Origin: Rhizobium sullae
Lineage (GTDB): Bacteria; Pseudomonadota; Alphaproteobacteria; Rhizobiales; Rhizobiaceae
Direction of reading: 5' to 3'
NCBI RefSeq assembly: GCF_025200715.1
Contig: NZ_CP104143.1
Span: 2,418,001-2,482,000, forward strand
DNA: 64,000 nucleotides
The notes below the pieces were generated by a model that saw only the letters and a program-made list of their open reading frames with translations, searched no databases and was not told where the DNA came from. The position numbers and the translations under genes were made by a program. Below are positions 36,401 to 43,728 of this stretch, one piece after another (the stretch's first letter is position 1; every line of letters starts with the position of its first letter).

Positions 36401-38574
36401 TGACCGAGATACAGTTCAATCTGGAGCGCTTTGCCGGCGGTGGAGCCTTCGGCGAGCTGAAAGCAAAAATGGCGCCGAACCCCAAGGCATATTCCAACTT
36501 CGATATGTTTTTCAACATGAGCGAAGGAAAAGATACCATTCGAATCGACGTTGACTACAATGCCGACGTCTTCGATCGCTCCACGATCGAGCGCTGGATT
36601 GGTCATTTTTCGACACTCGCAGCAGCGCTGGCCCGGGACATGGCCACCGAAATCTCCAAACTGCCAATGTTGTCCGCCGAGGAAAGAGGTTGGCTGATCG
36701 ACCGCCTGAACAACACCGCCGTCGAGTACGAGCGTGACCAAACGGTGTTCTCGCTGTTCTCCCGCAAGGCGGCCGAGCAACCGAACGCTATTGCTGTCGA
36801 GTATGCCGGCAATGCCATCACCTATGGCGAGCTCGAAGCCAAATCGAACCAGCTTGCCCTTTACATCCAAATGACGATCCCCGAACCCGGCCAGCGTGTC
36901 GCGCTTCTCGTCGAGCGATCGTTGGGGATGATCGTTGCGCTTTTGGCGATCATGAAAGCCGGCCATGCTTATGTCCCGATGGATCCTTCTCATCCCGAGC
37001 AGCGTCTGCGCCAGACGATCGATGTAGCACGCATCGGCGGCATGATTTGCGACAGTGATGCTACGGCAAGACTCGCAATGGCGGGTGTGCCTGTCATTCG
37101 CATCGATAAGGACGTAAAAGCGATCAACGCGGCGACGGAGGCCGTTCTAAAAAACTCGCCTTCTGACCCGGCGGCGCCCGCCTATGTCATCTTTACCTCG
37201 GGCTCTACCGGGGCGCCGAAAGGCGTCGAGGTGTCCCACGGCGCCTTGACCAACTTCCTTGTCTCCATGGCAAAGGAGCCAGGCTTCTCGGCCAACGACA
37301 CCATCATTGCCGTAACGACAATCGCGTTCGATATTGCCGGTCTTGAATTGTACCTGCCGCTGGTGACCGGCGGCAAGGTAGTCATCGCCGATCGGCAACA
37401 GGTGCAAGATGGTTTTGCTCTGGTTGATCTCATCGACAGAAGCGGCGCGACTGCAATGCAGGCAACGCCGACCCTGTGGCAGATGCTCGTGGAGGCGGGG
37501 ATCAAGCAACGGCCGGGGCTCAAGATGCTCTGCGGCGGCGAGCCCCTGCCAAAAGAACTTGCCAAGTCGCTGCTCGGCGTCGGTGGCGAGTTGTGGAACA
37601 TGTATGGCCCAACCGAAACGACAATATGGTCCTCAGTGCAACGCATCGCCGACGCTGACGCGCCTATCACGATCGGCCATCCGATTGCCAACACGCAGCT
37701 ATATATCCTCGACGAGAGCGAGGACGTTGTGCCCATTGGTGTCACCGGCGAATTGTGCATCGGCGGAGACGGTCTGGCTTCTGGTTACTTCGATCGGCTG
37801 GACCTGACAGAAAAAGCGTTCGTCCCGGTTTCTTTCAATGGCGGTCAACCTAAGCGCCTTTACAAGACCGGCGACGTCGGCCGACGGCTAGCCGACGGCT
37901 CACTGCAATTGCACGGACGTCGTGACCAGCAGATCAAACTGCGTGGTTTCCGAATTGAACTTGGCGACATAGAGGCTGTGGTCTCGAAAGCCCCCGGCGT
38001 CCGCCAATGCGCGGTCGTCGCCGCAGAAAACAAAAAAGGTGACCAGACCCTCGTATGCTATGTCGTTCCGGAAGCGAGCGGCACAGACCTAGTCTCGGCC
38101 GAACTTGCGGCTCATGCAAAGGCGAGCCTTCCTGGCTACATGCTTCCAAGCTTTTGGGTTACCGAGAACGAGCTACCTCAAACGCCAAATGGTAAACTCG
38201 ACCGCAAGAGCCTTCAGCAGCGCGGCGTGCCTCAGCGCGAGGCTCAGGTCATCAGAATAAAGCCGCGAACGGATATGGAAGAGAAGCTGCTGGCGATCTG
38301 GCAGGAGGTAATGAACGTCTCGGAGATGAGTGTCGATGACAACCTCTACGCTCTCGGCGCAGACTCACTCATGATCTTTCGCATCGCTGCGCGCATGCTC
38401 GATGCCGGTCTTCTACTCGAAGCGAAACACCTGCTTCGCCATCCCTCTATCGCGGAACTGGCAGCATTTGCGGAAACGCAAAGCGAGTTGGATCAGAGCG
38501 CCGCGCAGTATCGTGTGCCATCACTAAAGGACTTTCGCAAAGGCGCGCGCCGCGGACTTGAGAGGGCGTTATGA
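30439..38574 (+). CDS. Hybrid PKS-NRPS: KS-AT-ACP-aminotransferase-C-A-PCP
   Basis: A 2711-residue megasynthase. The ketosynthase has the complete triad Cys194 (SACSTS), His330 (ECHGTAT) and His370 (GHLDAAAG). The acyltransferase has GHSVGE near 639 and HAFH near 737, the malonyl-type motif. The ACP serine is near 981 (LGFDSL). An Ala/Pro/Gln linker leads to a PLP aminotransferase (about 1160-1620; lysine near 1456 in TYGKVIGGG), as in the beta-aminating modules of iturin/mycosubtilin and microcystin synthases. Then come a condensation domain with intact HHIICDG (about 1779), an adenylation domain (FDIAGLE near 2297) and a carrier (Ser near 2643). The A-domain code reads D-I-L-Q-L-G-M-I-W-K, resembling glycine codes. 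There is no ketoreductase. Confidence 0.92.
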   Translation: MTQDRDFGGTDEDHDSGGIAIVGMSGRFPGAPTIDALWQLICAKRNAFSKFTPDEIEDAFTDEERSMPNYVPARPNLGDVEMFDAEFFGMFPREAALTDPQHRVFLEICWEALESAGYDPERFGGPIGVFAGASMPTYLINNVLSDRAKAEEFASNYQIGCFQQIVGALNDALATRVAYKFNLRGPAFTLQSACSTSLLAVSQACQNLQTYSCDMALAGGVSITIPQKRGYLYQEGGMVSPDGVCRPFDENAAGTVFASGAGVVLLKRLEDALRDGDPIYAVVRGYGVNNDGSDKVGFTAPSVDGQADVISAALANAGIAPSAIGYIECHGTATPLGDPIEFGGLKEAFAEIWGQKGKCALGSVKGNVGHLDAAAGVCSLIKTALALKNAKIPGMANYTRPNPRIDLDNSPFYIPAEMMDWPKQEGPRYAGVSGFGVGGTNVHVILEEAPSRERDMEGDVRGPHILPLSARNPAALSAMRSNLKNHLVKHPDASLAELAHTLQAGRRQFSHRIAIAATNAEEAQERLVADRYQSSVASETPPPVAFMFPGQGVQYVGMGTALYSDEPDFARWIDRGAAMMKMTLNADLRDYICHTGAVTQTRADEQRETRIAQPCLFLVEYALARLWMGRGVKPDAMIGHSVGEFVAAALANVISFEDGLRLVAARGHLMQKQPQGAMVSVRADAETVALHLRDGVEIAAINAPKLCVISGPFEGVEAVCAALAKSEIAFSRLHTSHAFHSAMMDDAAEALRDEMARVTYGTATIPYISCVTGDWQTNDRGTSPDYWARHCREPVHFSEGLATLCRSQRPVLMEVGPGRTLSVFASQTIAREGVAAIVQSLPEHDRAYAAAESLAEAHGKLWMAGCRLDWPNLPAAAKRRVALPTYPFQRQRHWIDAPPSARRAASQQTVSTPHATPEATAPSETKEQPEDELKTMNVVPSLSNRALALETSLLAILSDMSGDPLGADERSATFLELGFDSLLIGQFAQRIEREYRIKLSFRELLSNIPSVADLALYLDRQMPPEAAPPVESLQVEMAIAVSPPAAPAASAVQAQSAATAANTMQLAVSAPAAGLVSAPAAGLEGVMQSQLQLVQTLFSQQFQLLQSAKSDAVAAQPQMQLVVPAAPSSVPAQVAPVAVPTATSKPSQEGVDDAANSRRMKLYRPGSKSVVPEMSPEKKAFIAELIDAYAAKNAQSKASTNTHRRRLADPRTASGFRPEWKEMVFPLVCDRSKGSRIWDIDGNEYIDLVNGFGQTAFGHAPDIVVQAVKDQAELGFAIGPQTPLAGEVAQMLCAVTGHERVTFCNTGSEAVMAAMRLARAVTGRDRIVVFSNDYHGQFDEVLVKGRNRADNPVAIPIASGIPSASVANMIVLRYGAPESLEFIRSNAQDIAAVIIEPVQSRHPELRPVEFVRELRSIATQSEFALVFDEVVTGFRVDPGGMQAVWGIKGDMATYGKVIGGGMPVGILAGNSRFMDALDGGSWNYGDDTVPMTAPTFFAGTFVRHPVVLAAVRAVLEHIQGVGADLYDRVAERTQALVAEMNADLAKRDIANVIHGYKSWFITDFAGDDPLGALVYPLMRLNGIHIQEGYPCFLTTAHSEEDFQAIAETFRKSLDALQAVGILAPAATTPGAVHAADTSAAIDVIVRPASTPLTEAQTEIWLAAQAGDEASCSFNESFSLTLEGDFEESAFRQALQTITGRHDALHIRFDRVGDRFEFIADFVLEAPLVDFSHEPDGEARLQEIIDDEARTPFDLVNGPLVRACIVRLSTDKHVFVFTGHHIICDGWSLNVFVDELAAAYGAILRGEAPHLEPALSFATYATDLAPKPETSGETEQFWLDQFRDIPDLPEMPLDRTRPEHRTFAGGTCTGYIDGEVYKALKKAGAKSGATLFSTLLATLQVMISRLSGQQDIVIAIPSAGQSLIGDRILVGHCVNLLPLRQSVSPGESFLTHLKATQQLVFQAFEHQAYTYGTLVRKLGVKRDSRRLPLTEIQFNLERFAGGGAFGELKAKMAPNPKAYSNFDMFFNMSEGKDTIRIDVDYNADVFDRSTIERWIGHFSTLAAALARDMATEISKLPMLSAEERGWLIDRLNNTAVEYERDQTVFSLFSRKAAEQPNAIAVEYAGNAITYGELEAKSNQLALYIQMTIPEPGQRVALLVERSLGMIVALLAIMKAGHAYVPMDPSHPEQRLRQTIDVARIGGMICDSDATARLAMAGVPVIRIDKDVKAINAATEAVLKNSPSDPAAPAYVIFTSGSTGAPKGVEVSHGALTNFLVSMAKEPGFSANDTIIAVTTIAFDIAGLELYLPLVTGGKVVIADRQQVQDGFALVDLIDRSGATAMQATPTLWQMLVEAGIKQRPGLKMLCGGEPLPKELAKSLLGVGGELWNMYGPTETTIWSSVQRIADADAPITIGHPIANTQLYILDESEDVVPIGVTGELCIGGDGLASGYFDRLDLTEKAFVPVSFNGGQPKRLYKTGDVGRRLADGSLQLHGRRDQQIKLRGFRIELGDIEAVVSKAPGVRQCAVVAAENKKGDQTLVCYVVPEASGTDLVSAELAAHAKASLPGYMLPSFWVTENELPQTPNGKLDRKSLQQRGVPQREAQVIRIKPRTDMEEKLLAIWQEVMNVSEMSVDDNLYALGADSLMIFRIAARMLDAGLLLEAKHLLRHPSIAELAAFAETQSELDQSAAQYRVPSLKDFRKGARRGLERAL

Positions 38575-41357
38575 GTACAGTCGAAAGCACCCCGGCGAAG
38601 TCGGAAGAAGAACTGGAAATTGTTGGTGAATTCCCGTGCACGCAAACACAATTGCGCTGCTGGATCCTTAATCAGCTGAATCCCGGAAATCCGGCGCTCA
38701 ACGTTGCGGTTCGATGGGAGATTCGCGGCACCTTCAAGGCATCTACCATCGAAGCGGCTTTCCGTAAGGTCATCCAACGCCACGAGGTTTTGCGCACGCG
38801 CTTCATCGAAAAAGATGGGCAGCCTTTTCAACAGGCCGTGGAAAAGACCGATTTCAAGATGGTGGTGATCGATCTGAGAAATATGCCGCCTGAGCAGCGG
38901 GAGAAAAGGATCTCGTCCATTGGCGAAGAGACGGCCAGGGCCCCGTTTGATCTCAGCAAGCCCGGCCTCTTTCATGTTACGCTGTTGATGGCGGAGAATG
39001 ATCGCGGGTTTTTGCTCATAACCGCGCACCAAAGCTGCTTTGATGGGTGGTCGATCCGGGTGCTCGGCAGAGAGGTTGGGGAGATCGCCGCCGCGATCGA
39101 TCACGGTCGAACACCGGTCCTGCCGGATATTGAGCTGCAGTATGGCGACTACGCCTTGTGGCAAGAGGAATATCTTGGCAGCTACGGTTTCGAGACGGAA
39201 AAAGCCTTCTGGCGGGAGCGGCTAACGGGAGCGCCATATTTCGAAGTTCCTCCTGATCGGCCCCGCGGCGCGGTCAAAACGAGCCATGGCGACATAATCT
39301 CAATCCTTTTGCCGCTTTCGTTCGGCGATCGGATGGATGCCGCTGCGCGCAAAAATCGCGTGTCTCTTTATAGCTACGGCGCAGCGATCATGAGCGCCAT
39401 GCTGCATCGTCTGACGAATGCTCCGACGGTCTTGTTCGGCTCACAGGTTGCTGGCCGCGAGGATACCGATCTCGAAAATCTGATCGGTGTCTTTATCAAC
39501 AATCTTGTGTTCAGGTATGACTTTACCAACGATGTCTCATTCGCCGAGCACATCCGCTATGCCAACGAAACGCTGGAAGCCGTCCTCAATCACCAGCGCA
39601 TGCCGTTCAACAAACTGGTTGAACTCGTCAATCCGATCCGCGATCCGTCACGCAATCCACTGATATCTATCAACTTCAACCTGCAGAAAGCCTTTCTTGA
39701 GGACCACCGCTATGGCGACTTCGAGCTGATCAGTGCTCCGTCGCAATCGCCGGGCGTGCTTTACGATCTGAGCTTCATGATGATCGGACGGCCCAGCGGT
39801 TGGCGCATGAACATCGAGTACAATACCGATCTTTTCCAGAAGAGCACGATAGAGGCCCTTCTCAAGCTTTGGCAGGATACGTACGAAATCGCGCTGAGCA
39901 ATCCCGACGCATTGCTTTCCTCTCTCGTGGTGCCGGATTGTAGGCCTGTGACATCGAAGCCGCGCGAGGCGCATGCGGCGCAATTGGAGACAATACTCCG
40001 CACCCATCCGTCGGTGGGCGATGTCGCTGTCGTAACGGAAGCACACCCCGCACGTCGTGTAGCGGCGTTTGTTGCCCCGGTTCCAACCTTGAGCGGGCCG
40101 ATCGACCGTCTGCCTGCCGTGCTGATGCAATATCTCGCGACACAATTGCCTCCTGACGCGATGCCGAGCGATATCAGCATCCTCCTCAGTTTGCCGAGGA
40201 CAGGTGGCGGCACGATAGACCATGCAAGCCTTCATCTGCGCGACCCGCTACCGACCGCACCGGCCGCACCCCAACCGATGCCTGCAGAAAGCCGCGTCCG
40301 AAAGCCCGATACCGACAAAATAGAGACTCTGGCTAGCCTCTGGAGTAAAATTCTTGGTGTCCCGTCCGTTAGACCCGAGGACGATTTCTTTGCCCTCGGC
40401 GGTCATTCGCTACTCGCTCTACGGCTCTTGTCGTCCATACGCGAGAGATTTGACGTAAAGCCCACTCTGGAACTGCTTTTCAAGGAGCCGACCCTCGAAA
40501 AATTCGCGGCGGCAATTTTCGAAACTTCTGAAGCTCCGACGACAGCTGAAGCAACGCCTAATCCGTGGGAGTTGATCACCTGTAAACGCGGCTCTGGTCG
40601 CTCGGCGGTCTACACGTTCAACCATCCGTTCCTCTTCTATCGTCTGGCGAACGAGTTGCCGGATACTGTCTCCGTCCACAACATCAATATGTTCAACGCG
40701 AAGCTTGACAGCGAGCTTGCGCAGATGTCGCTCGAACAGATTGCCAAGCTGGCCATCGACGCTATGCAAATTCCGCCGGACACTGGTTCGGTTGCGATCG
40801 TCGGGCTATGCGTCAATGGAATCCTTGCAATGGAAATCACTCGGCAGTTGCGTGAGGCGGGCGTTGAAGTCGGCTTTACTGTCATCATCGATGCCTGGGC
40901 ACCAGGCTACTTCCGCTCCCAGCCAAAGATACGTCAGAAGCGCTGGAATGCAGAGCGGCGCATCAAGCGGACGATTTACTTCACGCGAAAGTTGCTTTCT
41001 GGCCGCATACCATTCATCGAATATCTGAAGGAATTCAACTTAACGCTTGCGCTGTTGCAAAAGCTCGGCGTCAGCGGCGGTCAATATTCTCCCGAAGAGC
41101 AGGCCAATGCCGAAGTCACCGAGCTCCTCGTGCGCGCAAGCCGCAGCTATCGGCCCGCAAAGAGCAAGGATCCATCGGTAATTTTGCTGCGCAGCCAGGC
41201 CAATCATCCCCGAGCGCGCAAGCTTCTTTTCGGTTGGGGCGATGCGGTGGCGAAAGACACCGCCGTCCTCGATCTCAAGGGATGGCACGAGGATTCGCTG
41301 AGCAACGACGGTATTCGCGAACTTGCCGCGATCGTATCCAGGAAGCTCGACGGCTAG
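38571..41357 (+). CDS. Terminal assembly-line protein: degenerate C - A remnant - PCP - thioesterase
   Basis: A 928-residue protein. The C domain (about 20-450) has HQSCFDG at 153-159 where HHxxxDG is expected, so the second, catalytic His is Gln. Residues about 470-565 match only the C-terminal subdomain of an A domain (THPSVGDVAVV and LPRTGGGTIDHASL), so it cannot activate an amino acid. The PCP keeps LGGHSL with Ser613. The C-terminal alpha/beta hydrolase (about 660-925) has GLCVNG, placing Cys747 as nucleophile instead of Ser, and a likely His in GWHEDSL. Its task is probably release or transfer of the finished chain. Its start overlaps the previous stop (ATGA). Confidence 0.88.
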   Translation: MSTVESTPAKSEEELEIVGEFPCTQTQLRCWILNQLNPGNPALNVAVRWEIRGTFKASTIEAAFRKVIQRHEVLRTRFIEKDGQPFQQAVEKTDFKMVVIDLRNMPPEQREKRISSIGEETARAPFDLSKPGLFHVTLLMAENDRGFLLITAHQSCFDGWSIRVLGREVGEIAAAIDHGRTPVLPDIELQYGDYALWQEEYLGSYGFETEKAFWRERLTGAPYFEVPPDRPRGAVKTSHGDIISILLPLSFGDRMDAAARKNRVSLYSYGAAIMSAMLHRLTNAPTVLFGSQVAGREDTDLENLIGVFINNLVFRYDFTNDVSFAEHIRYANETLEAVLNHQRMPFNKLVELVNPIRDPSRNPLISINFNLQKAFLEDHRYGDFELISAPSQSPGVLYDLSFMMIGRPSGWRMNIEYNTDLFQKSTIEALLKLWQDTYEIALSNPDALLSSLVVPDCRPVTSKPREAHAAQLETILRTHPSVGDVAVVTEAHPARRVAAFVAPVPTLSGPIDRLPAVLMQYLATQLPPDAMPSDISILLSLPRTGGGTIDHASLHLRDPLPTAPAAPQPMPAESRVRKPDTDKIETLASLWSKILGVPSVRPEDDFFALGGHSLLALRLLSSIRERFDVKPTLELLFKEPTLEKFAAAIFETSEAPTTAEATPNPWELITCKRGSGRSAVYTFNHPFLFYRLANELPDTVSVHNINMFNAKLDSELAQMSLEQIAKLAIDAMQIPPDTGSVAIVGLCVNGILAMEITRQLREAGVEVGFTVIIDAWAPGYFRSQPKIRQKRWNAERRIKRTIYFTRKLLSGRIPFIEYLKEFNLTLALLQKLGVSGGQYSPEEQANAEVTELLVRASRSYRPAKSKDPSVILLRSQANHPRARKLLFGWGDAVAKDTAVLDLKGWHEDSLSNDGIRELAAIVSRKLDG

Positions 41358-41405
41358 ACGCGAAGCGCCGCCGACCCCAGCGAACTCAAATATGGAAACA
41401 CGAGC

Positions 41406-43004
41406 ATGACCACCGTTAGACCTCTCAGGATTGGCGTTCTCGTTGCTCAGAAGGAGGGGTTCGAGAACTGGGAGCTTATGATCTTCGATCGGATCATGGC
41501 AGATCCGCGCTTTTCCCTCATTACCTTCATTGTTCACCCGAATCCCTTTGGAGATTTGAAAGCCTCGCGGCTCTTCGAGCTGGAATCGCATCTGGAGCGA
41601 CGGCTTCTTGCTCGACAGCGCCGCTACACTCCCCAAACTTTTGATGCCAATCGGCAACGCTTCGACGATCTCCGGGTATTAGGAACGTACGTTGCCGCCG
41701 ACATCGACGTGCCCCGCCAGCTCGTCAACGAGCGTGAGCTTGACCTGGTTATCCGACTGACGCCTGCGAGCCTTCCCAGCGATGCAATCCGGGACTTGCC
41801 GTTTGGGGAGTGGGCTTTCAATTTCTGCGATCAGAGATCGCGGAAAGCAGACTGGTTCAGCTATCGTGATGTGATTTCCAAGTCTGCGGCGACAGAACTG
41901 TTGCTCTATGCAAAGCAGGACGACGCTCGTGTGACGTCGATTGCTTCGCCGTCCTTCAACATCAAATTCAGTGCCGCCCGCAACGCCGCTTTCCTCAAGG
42001 AACGCGCCGTAACCCTTCTTATGCGCGAATTGGGTCGGCTTGCCGATAGCCGCGAATTGAAGGCTGAGCCGTCGAGGCGCAATGACGTTGTAAAGCCTCC
42101 ATCGTCCGTTGATATGGTCCGCTATGCGGGTGGCTTGTCGAGCCATTTCCTGGCGCGGGCAATCAAGGCGCTGAGAGCGAGAATGCATTCCGGCTCTGCG
42201 ATCTGGACGCTTTATACTGGCAGAGGGCGCATTGACGATTTCGACCCACGGGAATCGGTGGAAATACCGCCGACAAAGAGCGACATCAAAGCGGATCCGT
42301 TCCTGTTTCAGTACGGCAACGAGTGCTATTTGTTCTACGAGGCCTATGCCGATGGGGATCGTAAGGCTCACATCGCCGTTGGCCGATTCCGCGGAGACAA
42401 GATCGAACCGGTAGGCATCGCGCTCAGTTGCGATCATCATCTCTCCTATCCCTTTGTGTTCCGCGACGGGAAGAGTATCTTCATGATGCCCGAAACTCAC
42501 CAGTCGCGGCGAATAGAGATCTGGCGGTGTGTTGAATTCCCCCTGAAATGGGAACTCTATTCGACGGCGTTCGAGGGGCGCTCGGCCGCCGATAGCGTGC
42601 TCACGCGTCATAAGGGCAAATGGTGGCTATTTACGAACCTCTCCGATTTCCACGCCTATGAAGACCATTGCAGTGAACTCTACCTCTTCGAGGTCGACGG
42701 TCCGGAGCTCAAGCGTATCATCTCGCACAAACACAATCCGGTCGTCATCGGGAGCACGGTCGCGCGAAACGGCGGCCGGATCCTCGAAAGAAATGGCCAG
42801 CTCTACCGCCCCTCGCAGTGCAACGCTCACGGCATCTACGGATATGGCCTGAATATCATGGAGATTGAGGAACTGAGCCTGACCGCCTACCGTGAGCGTT
42901 GTATCCGTACAATTACGCCGGATTTCAAGAAGGGCTTGCGGGGCTGTCATCACTTCGATGCAGCAGGGGAGCGTTATGTCGTTGACGCGCGACTAAGCCT
43001 GTGA
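41406..43004 (+). CDS. Formyltransferase-like / five-bladed propeller protein (Gint1-N like)
   Basis: A 532-residue protein in two parts. The N-terminal about 190 residues look like a formyltransferase-type Rossmann domain (RIGVLVAQKEGFENWELMIF at residue 7-26). From about 280 onwards, repeated beta-blade motifs (KADPFLFQYGNECYLFYE, LSYPFVFRDGKSIFMMPE, ADSVLTRHKGKWWLFTN) form a five-bladed propeller like that of the GIPC-transferase N-terminal domain and GH43/GH32 relatives. The activity is unknown; roles in sugar transfer or N-formylation are possible. It follows the thioesterase gene by 48 bases in the same direction. Confidence 0.7.
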   Translation: MTTVRPLRIGVLVAQKEGFENWELMIFDRIMADPRFSLITFIVHPNPFGDLKASRLFELESHLERRLLARQRRYTPQTFDANRQRFDDLRVLGTYVAADIDVPRQLVNERELDLVIRLTPASLPSDAIRDLPFGEWAFNFCDQRSRKADWFSYRDVISKSAATELLLYAKQDDARVTSIASPSFNIKFSAARNAAFLKERAVTLLMRELGRLADSRELKAEPSRRNDVVKPPSSVDMVRYAGGLSSHFLARAIKALRARMHSGSAIWTLYTGRGRIDDFDPRESVEIPPTKSDIKADPFLFQYGNECYLFYEAYADGDRKAHIAVGRFRGDKIEPVGIALSCDHHLSYPFVFRDGKSIFMMPETHQSRRIEIWRCVEFPLKWELYSTAFEGRSAADSVLTRHKGKWWLFTNLSDFHAYEDHCSELYLFEVDGPELKRIISHKHNPVVIGSTVARNGGRILERNGQLYRPSQCNAHGIYGYGLNIMEIEELSLTAYRERCIRTITPDFKKGLRGCHHFDAAGERYVVDARLSL

Positions 43005-43728
43005 GTAAGTCATTCTCATCCGTTCGATAGCGCAGACGGACAGAGTTTCCGACTGTCAAAGCGGCTACCGTACCGACGAGGCCCGATGGTGTATCGACGT
43101 CGAATAGGCTCCAGTTGATAGACGCATCCGCATCACCATCCAGGCGCTCCAACTGCGGCGCAGTGATCGAGATATCGAATGCGTCAAGCGGCAGCGACAA
43201 TCCGACGCCGAGGGCCTTCAGGAACGCTTCCTTCCGTGTCCAAAGGCAGTAAAAGCCTTGAATATATGCCTCTGGGGCCAGCATCTTCAGGGTCATGTAT
43301 TCCTTCGGCGAAAAAAAGTGACCGGCAATGTCCTCTTTCAGAGGCTTTATCGTCTCTATGTCTATGCCGACATGGTAGTGGTCCGATACGGCAAGCATCG
43401 CCGTCGTCTCGGTGTGGCTAAGATTGAAGTGAAGTTGCCGCCTGTTTGATCCAGCGATCTGCGGTTTGCCAAAGGCGTTGTAGGTCAGACCTAAACGACG
43501 TGGAGCAACGGCGAGGTAGCGTGCGAGGATCCGTCGCAGCCCCGCTCTCCCCGCAATAAATCGGTGACAATCGCGGGCTTGCACAAAGCGCGAGGCACGG
43601 GCGATCTCTTCACTTGACAACATCGCGGCTAAATCGGGATCGACGGCGTCGAGGCTCCACGTCCAGATGTCTATGATCCCAGGGCCGGTTGCGTCCCGAT
43701 CCCGATCATGTGGCATAGGACAGCTCAT
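42925..43728 (-). CDS. Sfp-type 4'-phosphopantetheinyl transferase
   Basis: Transfers the phosphopantetheine arm of CoA to the carrier-domain serines. The two family motifs are VGIDIETIKP and WTRKEAFLKALGVGLSLPLD (20 residues), with the magnesium-binding Asp/Glu in the first and Trp/Lys-Glu in the second. It is clearly meant for the four carrier domains encoded next door. Its 3' end overlaps the convergent gene by 80 bases, and its 5' end overlaps the aminotransferase stop. The start could be ATG 43728 or 43716; a longer form starts at 43767. Confidence 0.92.
   Translation of the reverse strand: MSCPMPHDRDRDATGPGIIDIWTWSLDAVDPDLAAMLSSEEIARASRFVQARDCHRFIAGRAGLRRILARYLAVAPRRLGLTYNAFGKPQIAGSNRRQLHFNLSHTETTAMLAVSDHYHVGIDIETIKPLKEDIAGHFFSPKEYMTLKMLAPEAYIQGFYCLWTRKEAFLKALGVGLSLPLDAFDISITAPQLERLDGDADASINWSLFDVDTPSGLVGTVAALTVGNSVRLRYRTDENDLLTGLVARQRHNAPLLHRSDDSPASPS

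Noticed and set aside
28526..41357. Siderophore synthetase (for example vicibactin-like)
   Set aside because: No hydroxylase, acyltransferase or receptor gene typical of rhizobial siderophores is present nearby, and the KS-AT-aminotransferase module does not fit. It remains a weak alternative.
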